A DNA stretch of 40,223 nt, taken from assembly GCA_022705405.1 (NCBI GenBank), contig JAKJEN010000009.1, positions 1 to 40,223 of the forward strand. Direction: 5' to 3'. The notes under the pieces were generated by a model. That model was not told the DNA's origin. It saw only the letters and a list, made by a program, of their open reading frames with translations, and made no database searches. This DNA is from Planctomycetota bacterium (GTDB taxonomy: Bacteria; Planctomycetota; Phycisphaerae; Sedimentisphaerales; Anaerohalosphaeraceae). Shown here one piece after another: positions 1 to 7,559 of the stretch. The translations under genes were made by a program, and so were the position numbers. How positions within the stretch are numbered: the first letter of the stretch is position 1; each line of letters opens with the position of its first letter.

Positions 1-283
1 ACTTGGCATACCGCAGCTTGGGGATCTGAAGCTCGATCTCGCCGGCCTTCGTGTGGAAACTTCGCGGGTAGTGACCGGCCCGGCTGTTGGTGCGGCGGAC
101 GCTCCGCTCGTAACGTTTGGCGTTGCACAGCTCGTCGGCCTCCGCATCCAGCATGGCGTTGAGCGTCTCCTCCACCGTCAGGCGGACCATCTCGCCGAGA
201 GGATCCTGAATCTGGGCCTCATTAATTTTAATGACATTGCTCAAGTCCTTCATCGATTGTGCCGATTCTTTGTTCTGCATCAT
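1..283 (-). CDS. IS256-family (mutator-type) transposase, N-terminal part, cut by window edge
   Basis: Translating the minus strand from the ATG at 281-283 (a second ATG follows at 278-280) gives an open frame that runs off the left edge without a stop, about 94 residues. It contains the typical N-terminal block of IS256/mutator transposases: a region reading VRLTVEETLNAMLDAEADEL, then CNAKRYERS, an RAGHYPR segment and KAGEIELQIPKLR. These proteins are DDE transposases of about 400 residues; the catalytic part lies outside the window, so intactness cannot be judged. The upstream side abuts an IS5-family element at 359-1194, which lies about 75 bp before the start codon and may have changed this gene's promoter. 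Family assignment is firm; the choice between the two adjacent ATGs is not resolved. Confidence 0.88.
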   Translation of the reverse strand, partial: MMQNKESAQSMKDLSNVIKINEAQIQDPLGEMVRLTVEETLNAMLDAEADELCNAKRYERSVRRTNSRAGHYPRSFHTKAGEIELQIPKLRYAK

Positions 284-286
284 TGC

Positions 287-346
287 GTCCTTTCTCTGGT
301 TCCTTGGTTTTTGATCGTTTCGCTAACCATCGACCAAAGAAAGGAC
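287..346. repeat. Inverted repeat upstream of the IS256-type transposase
   Basis: The arms GTCCTTTCTCTGGT (287-300) and ACCAAAGAAAGGAC (333-346) are complementary at 13 of 14 positions, around a 32-base loop. They lie directly before the transposase start, in what should be the subterminal region of the IS256-type element. They could be transposase binding sites or an mRNA hairpin limiting translation. The exact end of the IS256 element is not resolved. Confidence 0.5.
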
Positions 347-356
347 TCTTTTTATC

Positions 357-375
357 TAGAAGTCATCCCAAAACC
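357..375 (+). repeat. Left terminal inverted repeat of the IS5-family element (with TA)
   Basis: This reads TAGAAG, two variable bases, then ATCCCAAAACC. It matches the reverse complement of 1178-1196 at 17 of 19 positions. The stop codon of the transposase second frame (363-365) lies inside it. Confidence 0.8.
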
Positions 376-1141
376 CTCCTTATAAGGATAACGATACAGC
401 CGAGCTGAATCATAGCAAGGAAGTTTTTAAGATGATATTCATAACGAACCACCAAGCGACGGTAGTTTTGGAGCCAGGCAAACAGCCGCTCCACTTTCCA
501 CCGTTTTCTAAATCGCCGCAGGGCACGACCGTCTTGCGTAGCGGGCTTTCTTCGATTGCCTTTATGCGGCGCAATCAGATCGACGCCCCGTTCTTCGGCC
601 AACTGCTGATCCAGCGTATCGCTGTCATACGCTCTGTCGCCAATCACTTTTTCCGGAACATGCTCCAGAAAACACGCATCCAGCGTAGCCTCGACCAGCG
701 TCACTTCATGCGGACGAGCGCTGGTTGCGTTAATGGCGATAGGAAGACCAAAAGCGTCTGTGAGGCCCATAATTTTGGTACCTTTTCCCTTTTTGGTTTC
801 GCCCACTCCATCGCCCCTTTTTTTGCCGGAGCAAACGTTCCGTCGATAAACCCTTCGCTCAGGTCGATGCCGCCACGCTCTTTTAAGTCCTGGGCCAGCG
901 CCGTCAGGATCTTGGTAAAAACCCCCGATTCGGTCCATTCCTGGAAGCGTCGATGGCAGGTACTTTTCGGCGGATATCGCTCCGGCAAGTCTGCCCACTG
1001 GGCGCCCGTTCGTAGAATCCATAGGATGCCGTTGAGGACGGATCGTAAATCCTGTGGCGGCCGCCCTGGCTTTCCAGGTTGTGCTTTGGGCTTCGGAAGG
1101 TATCCGGCAATCCGTTGCCATTGTTCGTTTGTAAGGTCCAT
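363..1141 (-). CDS. IS5-family DDE transposase made by -1 frameshifting (OrfAB)
   Basis: The first frame starts at the ATG at 1139-1141 and encodes the N-terminal DUF4096-type domain and the first catalytic aspartate (D100 in FIDGTF). The second frame carries the rest: GDRAYDSD with the second Asp, and [16 protein letters not shown] with the Glu and the YREK-like basic residues, ending at the stop at 363-365. A run of seven A residues on the coding strand (818-824) lets ribosomes slip -1, after which the reading [17 protein letters not shown] matches the usual family sequence. The fused product is 259 residues, normal for the group. Without slippage the first frame ends after 146 residues. 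A decayed gene is possible, but the ideal slip site and the exact fit of the two frames favour programmed frameshifting. Confidence 0.85.
818..824 (-). promoter_or_regulatory. Slippery heptamer for -1 frameshift in the IS5 transposase
   Basis: On the coding strand the sequence is C AAAAAAA GGGG, in phase A_AAA_AAA in the first frame. Sliding back one base moves the ribosome from the OrfA frame into the OrfB frame. Confidence 0.7.
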
Positions 1142-1177
1142 AACTCATATATCGGCTCTTACTAACCTGATAATTAA

Positions 1178-1196
1178 GGTTTTGGGATAGCTTCTA
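1178..1196 (-). repeat. Right terminal inverted repeat of the IS5-family element (with TA)
   Basis: Read on the minus strand this is TAGAAG, two variable bases, ATCCCAAAACC, the partner of 357-375. The outermost TA is interpreted as the duplicated target dinucleotide. Confidence 0.8.
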
Positions 1197-1218
1197 CTTT
1201 TTAATCTACTTTTTAAAG
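1193..1218 (+). repeat. 12-bp tandem repeat at the IS5 right border
   Basis: TCTACTTTTTAA occurs twice head to tail (1193-1204 and 1205-1216). A related CTTTTTATCTA lies at the left border of the IS (348-358). Joined across the IS, the empty site reads as three near-identical units, so the repeat predates the insertion. Confidence 0.7.
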
Positions 1219-1281
1219 TGCGAAAGATATCTTACGTTCTCTGTCGGATTATGATTAACTCTGTATTTTTGAGAAACTCTC

Positions 1282-1309
1282 TTGACGCATTTGATAAAAA
1301 GGGTATAGT
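1282..1309 (+). promoter_or_regulatory. Sigma-70-type promoter for tRNA-Leu
   Basis: TTGACG at 1282-1287 and TATAGT at 1304-1309 are separated by 16 bases. The tRNA begins 10 bases after the -10 box, so transcription would start a few bases before the mature 5' end. Confidence 0.65.
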
Positions 1310-1319
1310 GGATTTTTTC

Positions 1320-1403
1320 GCGGATGTGGCGGAATTGGCAGACGCGCAGGCTTCAGGTGCCTGTGGGCATTAGCTCATGGAGGTTCGACTCCTCTCATCC
1401 GCA
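1320..1403 (+). tRNA. tRNA-Leu (anticodon CAG)
   Basis: This 84-base gene folds into a type II (long variable arm) cloverleaf. The acceptor stem is GCGGATG (1320-1326) paired with CATCCGC (1396-1402), with discriminator A at 1403. The anticodon stem is CAGGC/GCCTG with loop TTCAGGT, placing anticodon CAG at 1354-1356. The T arm carries GGTTCGACTCC. The sequence closely resembles enterobacterial tRNA-Leu(CAG). The 3' CCA is not encoded and must be added after transcription. Confidence 0.95.
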
Positions 1404-1612
1404 ATAAACCTGCCCTCGACATTAGTTCTATTAGTTGTCTTGCAAAATAGAAAGTGATTTTCAAGCCCAATCTTATATCTTGTCTGCTTCAAATACCATA
1501 AAGAATACAAAATAAGTCGCCTATTCTTTGCGCCCAAAGACTTGCATTGACGTATCAAATCTGATAAGAAAGAGTCATTCGTTAAAAAGACAAATACATT
1601 ACGGAGAAATAT

Positions 1613-2944
1613 ATGATAGGTTGTCATGTAGGTCGGTTTTTTCAGGTGACGGTTGCCGGCGGTTCTTATCAAGAGGGGTTGACCACTGTGATTCAGGGGC
1701 TGCCGCCGGGAATGGTCTTTACAGAACAGGAAATTTATGGCGATTTGCTCTTGCGCAAGCCGGGGTCGGATGAATTGTCCAGTCCGCGCAAAGAGCCGGA
1801 TTTGCCGGTGATCTACTCAGGAGTCAATGCTGCCGATACAATCGAAAATGCCGGAAATCGCAATCATACCAACGGTACTCCCCTGACTATTTTGATTCCC
1901 AACTTGGATCGGCACTTTATTCATATCAAACAATACCAGGATACAAATCGAACCCCTCGGCCCGGTCATGCGTCGTATGCCTCGTTCAAAAAATACGGAC
2001 CGGATGACGATGCAATCGGCGCCGGCATCTTCAGCGGACGATACACCTCGACCATTGTGGCGGCCGGCTATACCGCCAAACAGGTTCTCAAGCGATTTGG
2101 AATTGAAGTATTCTCTTATATTAAGGAAGCCGCCGGCGTATCCTGTCCGGATATGCAGTCCAGCGACATCCTGGAGCATACCGAGCGATATAAAAAAATG
2201 CGGCATGATCTGGATCCGTTTTACCAGGAGGTCTATGTTAAAAAACGAATTACAGAGGATATGCGTTTTCTTGAAAAGATGAAAATTTTGGCCCAGATAG
2301 AAAATCAAATCGATCAGATTCGATCCTTGGCTCCCGTAATGACCGCTCAGGAAGTTGCCGACAAGTATGGCGTTCATCATGTTGTCAATTGTCCTGATTT
2401 TCGGGCGGCCGAGGCGATGCTGGAGGCCTGTAATAAAATTACAAAAACAGGGGATTCTTCCGGCGGGCTGGTCGAGGTGCGCGTGACCGGGGTACCGACA
2501 GGGCTGGGCGAACCGGTTTTCTGTAAATTAGACGCCGAACTGGGGCGAATGCTCGGGATTGGGGCGGTTAAAGGCGTGGAAGTTGGAGCAGGTTTTGCGG
2601 TTAAAAACATGACCGGCTCTCGAAGCAACGATCAGCTGCGCAGCCAAAACGGCCGGGTGATTTTCAATTCCAATAATGCCGGAGGGATTACCGGAGGGCT
2701 GTCAACCGGACAGGATATTATTGTACGGCTTGCCGTAAAGCCCACCTCCACGATCGACATCCAGCAGCAGACTATTGACAAATATACGCTCGAAAACAAG
2801 ACGCTGGCGGCCATTACCCGTCGGGATCCGACCATTGTGGGGCGCATCTGGCCGGTTGCGGAAAATTATACGGCTCTTGTAATTCTTGACCTTTTGATGG
2901 CCTATCTCGGATACGAACAAGTTCGAGCCGCCGTCCGTTCGTAA
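1613..2944 (+). CDS. Chorismate synthase homologue with altered active site
   Basis: The 443-residue product aligns along its length with chorismate synthase (AroC), which converts EPSP to chorismate using reduced FMN. Conserved parts include RKPG (48-51), RKEPD (59-63), RPGHASY (116-122), FSGRYTS (140-146), GVPTGLGEPVF (293-303), GAVKGVEVG (318-326), the NNAGG region (354-358) and RRDP (403-406). The N-terminal signature GESHG is instead GGSYQ, so the usual catalytic His is Tyr19, and the His of NHAGG is Asn355. His119 is kept. About 65 extra residues (180-260, helix-prone and charged) make it longer than the usual 360-390. GGAG at 1603-1606 stands 6 bases before the start. It may be an unusual chorismate synthase or a paralogue with another job; no second aroC lies in the window. 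Confidence 0.75.
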   Translation: MIGCHVGRFFQVTVAGGSYQEGLTTVIQGLPPGMVFTEQEIYGDLLLRKPGSDELSSPRKEPDLPVIYSGVNAADTIENAGNRNHTNGTPLTILIPNLDRHFIHIKQYQDTNRTPRPGHASYASFKKYGPDDDAIGAGIFSGRYTSTIVAAGYTAKQVLKRFGIEVFSYIKEAAGVSCPDMQSSDILEHTERYKKMRHDLDPFYQEVYVKKRITEDMRFLEKMKILAQIENQIDQIRSLAPVMTAQEVADKYGVHHVVNCPDFRAAEAMLEACNKITKTGDSSGGLVEVRVTGVPTGLGEPVFCKLDAELGRMLGIGAVKGVEVGAGFAVKNMTGSRSNDQLRSQNGRVIFNSNNAGGITGGLSTGQDIIVRLAVKPTSTIDIQQQTIDKYTLENKTLAAITRRDPTIVGRIWPVAENYTALVILDLLMAYLGYEQVRAAVRS

Positions 2945-2960
2945 TCGATAAGGAAAAATA

Positions 2961-2997
2961 AAAAAGGGGCAGGATTTTGACCCTGTCCCCTTTTTTT
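2961..2997. terminator. Bidirectional intrinsic terminator between convergent genes
   Basis: AAAAAGGGGCAGG (2961-2973) pairs with CCTGTCCCCTTTTT (from 2982), with one G-U wobble. The hairpin has A-rich and T-rich flanks, so it can stop transcription from either side. It lies between the AroC-like gene and the secretin gene, which end 70 bases apart. Confidence 0.85.
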
Positions 2998-3014
2998 GGA
3001 TTGTAAGTTTTTGA

Positions 3015-6000
3015 CTAAAACGGCCTAAGAGAGGCCACTGCATCTTCCTCAGACTCTTCTTTGAGGACGATGGTCGGCTTGACAAGAATCAGAAGAATGG
3101 ATTTGTCCTTAACCGTGCTTCGGTTGGAAAAAAGCCGTCCCAGAATCGGGATTTTACTAAGTCCTGGAACGCCCGCCTCGATCTCGGATTCAGCGGTCAT
3201 GGTAAGACCTCCAAGAAGTACGGTTCCGCGGTCGGGCACACACACGCGCGTCTCAACAGAAGACGTTTGAATCGACGGGAGATCATAGGTTTCAGATACT
3301 TCAACTGCGCCGCCGTCTGCCGTCGGCATCAGGCCGTATGCTGTATCATGATCTGTTTTAGTCAGCATGTCCATATAGGTGATAATCCGGAGGATCACAT
3401 ATTTTTTGTCTTCCGTAATCGTCGGCATAATATTTAGCATAACGCCGGTATCGATATCTTCGATGGTATGCTCGAAATAAGAAATTGTACGATCAGTTCC
3501 GGCCAACGTTGTAAGCGTCTCTGTAGTAAACGCTGCATCTGTTTTTACTCGCCGTTCCGTGAACACCTCAATATTTGCCGCTTCTGTATTCATCACCATT
3601 ACCTTCGGCGCAGACAGGGATTTTGTGTTTCGATGCATCTGAGTGGCCCGGATGAGAAAGTTCACCTGCAGATCGTCAAGGGCGCTGCCCCAGCTAAAGC
3701 CAAAGTCCATAGCCTCGGTAGAAGTGCCTCCCAGACTGCCGGGTACAACAGTTGATTGAGATTTGGCTAAATTGAAAGAATCCTGATTTATATTCTGGAT
3801 TAGACCTGTGCCGCCTCCAAAGTCTCCTCCGACTTTTATGCGGGTAATGTCCATATCCAACCCGATGTCTTCAAGAAAATTTTCATCTACAAGCAGAAAA
3901 CGGGCTTCGATGGCGACCTGATCTCCCAGCCCTTCCTTGAGTTGTTTTAGAAATTTTTCGACTTCTTTATGAACCTCGGCGGTTTGGTAAACGATCAGTT
4001 TTTGTCCGCCATATTGCCAGACGCGCCCTTCACCGCCTTCTATATACCAGCTCAAAGGCGCTACCGTTTGCTGCATCAGCATAATGATTTCGATAGCCCT
4101 GTACTGACCGCGCCAGTTTCCCATTCCGGTCATACCGCCCATCATGCCCATACCGCCCATCATCCCTCCGCCCATGCCGCCGCCCATACCGCCTCCCATA
4201 CCGCCGCCCATGCCGCCGCCGCGACCGCCTCCGCCCCCGCCGCCGCGGCTGCCGCCTCCGCCTCCACCGCCGCCGCGGCTGCCTCCGCCTCCGCCGCCGC
4301 TGCTGCTGCCGCCCCAACCGCCGCTGTTGTATTCGTCAAAGTCGGCCTGCGGACTGAGCAATTCTGCTACATCATAAACAACCTGATAGTAGCGATTGGA
4401 AACATTGGTATCCAGGTATTCGAGCGTCGCAATAATAATAACTCCTTCTTTAATCATATAACCGATTTCCGTGATCGCACTGGCGTTTACGGCATTAATA
4501 ACCAATTCAAGCGCCGTCTTGAGAGAGATTCCCTGCATGCCGGCGCCGGGAATATTCAATGGAGTTTCCCGTTGAATAAAGGCCGTATCCACCAGATTGG
4601 CCCAGATCGGAGTGATTCGCAAAGGCGGATCTACGGCAGTGCGGATAATTTCCAGAGATTCTTCAAAAGTAGTCTCTTCTGTAATGGCAGACGAAAAATC
4701 AACTGTTTCCTGAAGTTGTTTTTCAACAGCCGTTGTCTTCGGGTCGACATCTTCTTTTTCCGCCGCTTCTCGGCGTGCTGCGATTTCTTTCCAGTTTTTT
4801 GGATAGGTTATTTCGTCAAAATACGGAATCGATTTACGATCTGATTCCAGCAGCAGCCGAATTTCTTCTTTGTCCGTTTCCTCGCGGATTTTTCGCTGTT
4901 CGCGCCACATCACGGTGTCTTCAAGGGTTCGTTTGAGAATCAAAGCGCTGTGGTTTAACGGATCAACCGCCAGCAGCTGCTCCAGCTGTCCAAGGGCTTC
5001 ATCATACCGCTGCTCATCTAAAAACGAATACGCCCTCTGCATAAAGTCTTCGATGGCCTTGGCGCGGCGCTGCTCCATGGCCTGACGATTCTGATCGGCC
5101 AATTGCCGGGCCTGCTGCTCCTGGGCGGATTGCTGCTGGGCGTTAAACGCTTCCTGCTGATGGGCGACCTGTTCTTCTTTTTGGGTTAATTGTCGCTGAA
5201 ATCCTTTGTATAACTCATCCCCCAGAAGCAATTTGTTGGTTTCGATCGTAACAAAGGCCTTTCGTAAAGATTGACGCGCCTGCGTAAAGTCGTTCTGTGC
5301 CAGAAATTGAGCCGCTTTTGCAAGGGCATCATTGACGATGGCTGTTGTATATCCGATCTGAACGGACTGTTTCCGCTGTACTTCATTGAGATAGGAATCT
5401 GTTTGATCGGTTGAAACAGGCGCGCTGACGTGGACAGCGGGAGCCGTTTCGGTCTGTAAGGGCTGGATCTCTGCTGCTTCCGGCGAAGACGGCAAAACTT
5501 CAATGTGGATGGTGGAATCGCTGGGGGTCATTGAGAGGACCGGTTCAGGAACGGGCTGGGGCTGTATAATTGTTTTGTCCGGCTCCGTGGGAACCATTTG
5601 CATCAATTCGATCTCAATTTCTTCTCCGGCGGACAATTGGGGCTCTGCATCAGGAGTTGGTTTGGCGGCCGCTGAAGTTTGCTGAACCTGGTCGATCATT
5701 TTCAGATAATCCATCGGAGTCAGGGAACCGGTCACGCTGACATTCGATTCGGCCACCTGAAGAAAGCCGGCCTTGGCTTTCTCATAGTCGCCGGCCAGAT
5801 AATCTTTAGCGGCCTGATCGTAGATCTGCTGCATTTGATTGTTTTCAACCTGCAGTTTGTCTCGAATTTCATCGATGCTGTTCTGGACCAGGGTGCGCTC
5901 ATTATCCGCAATATACGGATTGACCTTGATTTCTTCCAACAGCGTCAGCGCCTGCTGATACTGACCCTGTGCGGATAACTCTTCCGTCTGTTTGAGGCGG

Positions 6001-6326
6001 GCGGCTATTTTTTGCCGCTCTGCCAGCGCCTGATCGATTTGACTGGTTAGATCCTTCAGAGTACGGGTGTGCGTTTCTGTAAGATAAGGGGTAAAATTTT
6101 GGCGAATTTCAGCGATAAGTACCTGGGCCTGCTGATAGAAGCCCCGTTTGACCTGCTCCTGAGCGATACGGACATAACTGTCTGCTTTTTGCTGCTTGGC
6201 CTGTTTTTCGCTGACCGTTTCGGCCAGTACCGTCTGCAAGGCGATTCCTGTCAGAACAACAAACATCCCAAACAGACAAACCCATGCCATGTACCCTCGT
6301 TTAGAACTGGCAGTCGTCGACACCAT
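3015..6326 (-). CDS. Secretin (GspD/PilQ superfamily) with long N-terminal repeat region
   Basis: The roughly 1,100-residue outer-membrane channel protein starts with a hydrophobic segment (MAWVCLFGMFVVLTGIAL) and a signal-peptidase-like VLA/E junction. A long Gln/Ala/Glu-rich helical region follows, with tetratricopeptide-like pieces (GFYQQAQVLIAEI, GQYQQALTLLEEI, QRYDEALGQLEQLL). Next come secretin N-domain sequence, a glycine-rich linker (about residues 670-735) and a C-terminal secretin barrel (about 820-1095) with the signature VPGLSKIPILGRLFS. No other type II secretion or pilus genes are nearby. Start choice: GGAGG (6329-6333) is only 2 bases from the ATG at 6326 but 5 bases from the in-frame GTG at 6323, so GTG may be used. 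Substrate and partner system are unknown. Confidence 0.85.
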   Translation of the reverse strand: MVSTTASSKRGYMAWVCLFGMFVVLTGIALQTVLAETVSEKQAKQQKADSYVRIAQEQVKRGFYQQAQVLIAEIRQNFTPYLTETHTRTLKDLTSQIDQALAERQKIAARLKQTEELSAQGQYQQALTLLEEIKVNPYIADNERTLVQNSIDEIRDKLQVENNQMQQIYDQAAKDYLAGDYEKAKAGFLQVAESNVSVTGSLTPMDYLKMIDQVQQTSAAAKPTPDAEPQLSAGEEIEIELMQMVPTEPDKTIIQPQPVPEPVLSMTPSDSTIHIEVLPSSPEAAEIQPLQTETAPAVHVSAPVSTDQTDSYLNEVQRKQSVQIGYTTAIVNDALAKAAQFLAQNDFTQARQSLRKAFVTIETNKLLLGDELYKGFQRQLTQKEEQVAHQQEAFNAQQQSAQEQQARQLADQNRQAMEQRRAKAIEDFMQRAYSFLDEQRYDEALGQLEQLLAVDPLNHSALILKRTLEDTVMWREQRKIREETDKEEIRLLLESDRKSIPYFDEITYPKNWKEIAARREAAEKEDVDPKTTAVEKQLQETVDFSSAITEETTFEESLEIIRTAVDPPLRITPIWANLVDTAFIQRETPLNIPGAGMQGISLKTALELVINAVNASAITEIGYMIKEGVIIIATLEYLDTNVSNRYYQVVYDVAELLSPQADFDEYNSGGWGGSSSGGGGGGSRGGGGGGGGSRGGGGGGGRGGGMGGGMGGGMGGGMGGGMMGGMGMMGGMTGMGNWRGQYRAIEIIMLMQQTVAPLSWYIEGGEGRVWQYGGQKLIVYQTAEVHKEVEKFLKQLKEGLGDQVAIEARFLLVDENFLEDIGLDMDITRIKVGGDFGGGTGLIQNINQDSFNLAKSQSTVVPGSLGGTSTEAMDFGFSWGSALDDLQVNFLIRATQMHRNTKSLSAPKVMVMNTEAANIEVFTERRVKTDAAFTTETLTTLAGTDRTISYFEHTIEDIDTGVMLNIMPTITEDKKYVILRIITYMDMLTKTDHDTAYGLMPTADGGAVEVSETYDLPSIQTSSVETRVCVPDRGTVLLGGLTMTAESEIEAGVPGLSKIPILGRLFSNRSTVKDKSILLILVKPTIVLKEESEEDAVASLRPF
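4129..4320 (-). repeat. Low-complexity GGN tract coding a Gly-Met/Gly-Ser linker
   Basis: This is a run of GCC, CCG and CAT triplets on the plus strand. On the coding strand it gives a long GGG/SRGGGG stretch, then repeated GGGM and MGGMGMMGG. It lies inside the secretin gene, between the N domains and the barrel. It creates long proline- and arginine-rich open frames in other phases that are not genes. Confidence 0.85.
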
Positions 6327-6383
6327 AACCTCCAAAATAATATATATTATGACGTTCCTATTACTTACCCGGTTTACAATTCA

Positions 6384-6416
6384 TAGACACTCTCCCCTGA
6401 ATGAGGGGAAAGTCTA
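6384..6416. other. Hairpin in the divergent intergenic region
   Basis: TAGAC-CTCTCCCCT pairs imperfectly with AGGGGAAAG-TCTA around a GAATG loop. It lies 58 bases upstream of the secretin start and upstream of the tsaB promoter. No T-run follows on either strand, so it is not a terminator. It could be part of the secretin mRNA leader or a protein binding site. Role unknown. Confidence 0.35.
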
Positions 6417-6471
6417 AATAGAAAAAAACATTCTTGCAAGCGAAAAAATACCGAAAGTTCAGATATCTGTC

Positions 6472-6500
6472 TTGTTTTTTTTATTTTGCCTCTGTATAGT
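6472..6500 (+). promoter_or_regulatory. Sigma-70-type promoter for tsaB
   Basis: TTGTTT (6472-6477) and TATAGT (6495-6500) are separated by 17 bases. The predicted transcription start lies about 33 bases upstream of the tsaB ATG. Confidence 0.5.
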
Positions 6501-6539
6501 CCCCCCTTGGTCAAATCCTCTAAGAAGAGAGTATGGTAT

Positions 6540-7289
6540 ATGCAAAAGGTTCGTCCGGGTATGGCAGGGCCGTATTCTTTAGCCGTAGATTGTTCAGGGC
6601 GAGTAGGTTCCGTGGCCTTGGGGATGGGTCCGGATCTGATAAAGGAGATTGTTTTTTCGGGCAAAATGAGACATAGCAGCGAGTTGTTTCCGGCTATGTC
6701 CCAGGTCTTAAACTCTTCCGGATGCAAACCTCAGGATATTGAGTTCTTTTGCTTAACAGCGGGGCCGGGCAGTTTTACAGGCCTGAGAATCGCGGTAACT
6801 ACCGCAAAAATGCTGAATTTTGCTCAAGATACGAGTATTGTTGCGGTAAACACAATGGACGCAATAGTCGAAAACGCGACTGAATATATCGAAAAAACAA
6901 AAAATCTTTTTGACAAACTTATAGTAATTCTGGATGCCAAACAGAGCCAATTTTTTACCTCAGTTTACAAAAGGAAAGATCGCAGTTGGCAAAAGTTAGT
7001 TAATGATACGTTGATGTCTTCAGAACTCTTGATTAATTACGCAAAAAAAGATCAACAATTATCTGCTATGCTTGCCGGAGAAGGTCTTTTTTATCATTCC
7101 GAATTTTTTAAGTCTAAAGGTATGGAGTGTTTGCCGTCGGAATACTGGTGCCCCAAAGCATCCAATGTACTAAAAATAGGATACAAGATGGCCCAGGAAG
7201 GCAACTTTTCTGACCCCCAAAAACTGGTTCCTGCTTATATAAGATTGCCTGATGCTGTAGAAAAATGGGGCAATAAAGAAGTTCTATAA
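6540..7289 (+). CDS. tsaB: TsaB, tRNA t6A37 threonylcarbamoyltransferase complex subunit
   Basis: TsaB pairs with TsaD in transferring threonylcarbamoyl to A37 of ANN-decoding tRNAs. It is an ASKHA-fold protein and acts as a non-catalytic partner. The start region SLAVDCSGRVGSVAL, the MRHSSELFPA segment and the signature TAGPGSFTGLRIA are diagnostic. At about 249 residues it is near the family size. The frame is open further upstream from TTG 6486, but ATG 6540 is preferred: it follows the purine-rich AAGAAGAGAG and lies downstream of the promoter at 6472-6500. The other t6A enzyme seen here, a TsaC domain, lies about 9 kb away. The gene stands alone, facing away from the secretin gene. Confidence 0.88.
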   Translation: MQKVRPGMAGPYSLAVDCSGRVGSVALGMGPDLIKEIVFSGKMRHSSELFPAMSQVLNSSGCKPQDIEFFCLTAGPGSFTGLRIAVTTAKMLNFAQDTSIVAVNTMDAIVENATEYIEKTKNLFDKLIVILDAKQSQFFTSVYKRKDRSWQKLVNDTLMSSELLINYAKKDQQLSAMLAGEGLFYHSEFFKSKGMECLPSEYWCPKASNVLKIGYKMAQEGNFSDPQKLVPAYIRLPDAVEKWGNKEVL

Positions 7290-7559
7290 TATCTTTTTTT
7301 CCTGCCAACTTGACCGTTTCAAAAAAAGAAAACTAACTTAAATTGGCAGAACCATCGAAAATCTCTTCTGAGATAACCAAAATCAACAAAAACTCATTTT
7401 ATTTTAAGTCGCGATCAATAAAAGAATTATAAAAACATTTCTGCGTCAACAAAAATAATGCCGTAATTTTGGTATTTGCTTTGCTATGAGTAATTTCCAT
7501 AACGTGAGATAATCTGTGTTTGTATGAAATGAAGATACTGTACAGGAGAGAGAAACATT
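7290..7559 (+). other. AT-rich intergenic region ahead of the groE cluster
   Basis: This 270-base AT-rich stretch shows no gene. I looked for a CIRCE operator (TTAGCACTC-N9-GAGTGCTAA) and found none. Two small inverted repeats occur: CTGCCAA paired with TTGGCAG across a loop of about 33 bases, and ATCTC-TTCT-GAGAT. No promoter is clear enough to call. AGGAGAG at its end is the groEL1 ribosome binding site. Confidence 0.5.

Larger units (their letters stand above)
359..1194 (-). mobile_element. Complete IS5-family insertion sequence (IS427-like), about 836 bp
   Basis: The element runs from GAAG at 359 to CTTC at 1194 and is bordered on each side by TA (357-358 and 1195-1196), the 2-bp target duplication expected for the IS427 group. 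Imperfect terminal inverted repeats are visible (357-375 against 1178-1196, core ATCCCAAAACC on both sides). It carries one transposase in two overlapping frames on the minus strand. Flanking DNA on both sides consists of copies of a CTTTTTAATCTA-like unit, so removing the element plus one TA restores a tandem array. The length and the two-frame layout are normal for the family, so the copy looks intact. Confidence 0.85.

Noticed and set aside
701-1141. Interpretation of the IS5 transposase as a pseudogene broken by a frameshift
   Set aside because: The two frames meet at an ideal A7 slip site and produce a full-length DDE protein, which is normal for this IS group.
432-1190. 252-codon plus-strand open frame across the IS element
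   Set aside because: It lies opposite the IS5 transposase, has no family features and is a shadow of that gene.
4144-4844. Proline- and alanine/histidine-rich plus-strand frames opposite the secretin
   Set aside because: They are produced by the GGN low-complexity tract of the secretin read in reverse; there is no ribosome binding site or recognisable domain.
7290-7559. CIRCE operator upstream of groEL1
   Set aside because: No TTAGCACTC/GAGTGCTAA pair is present in the region on either strand.
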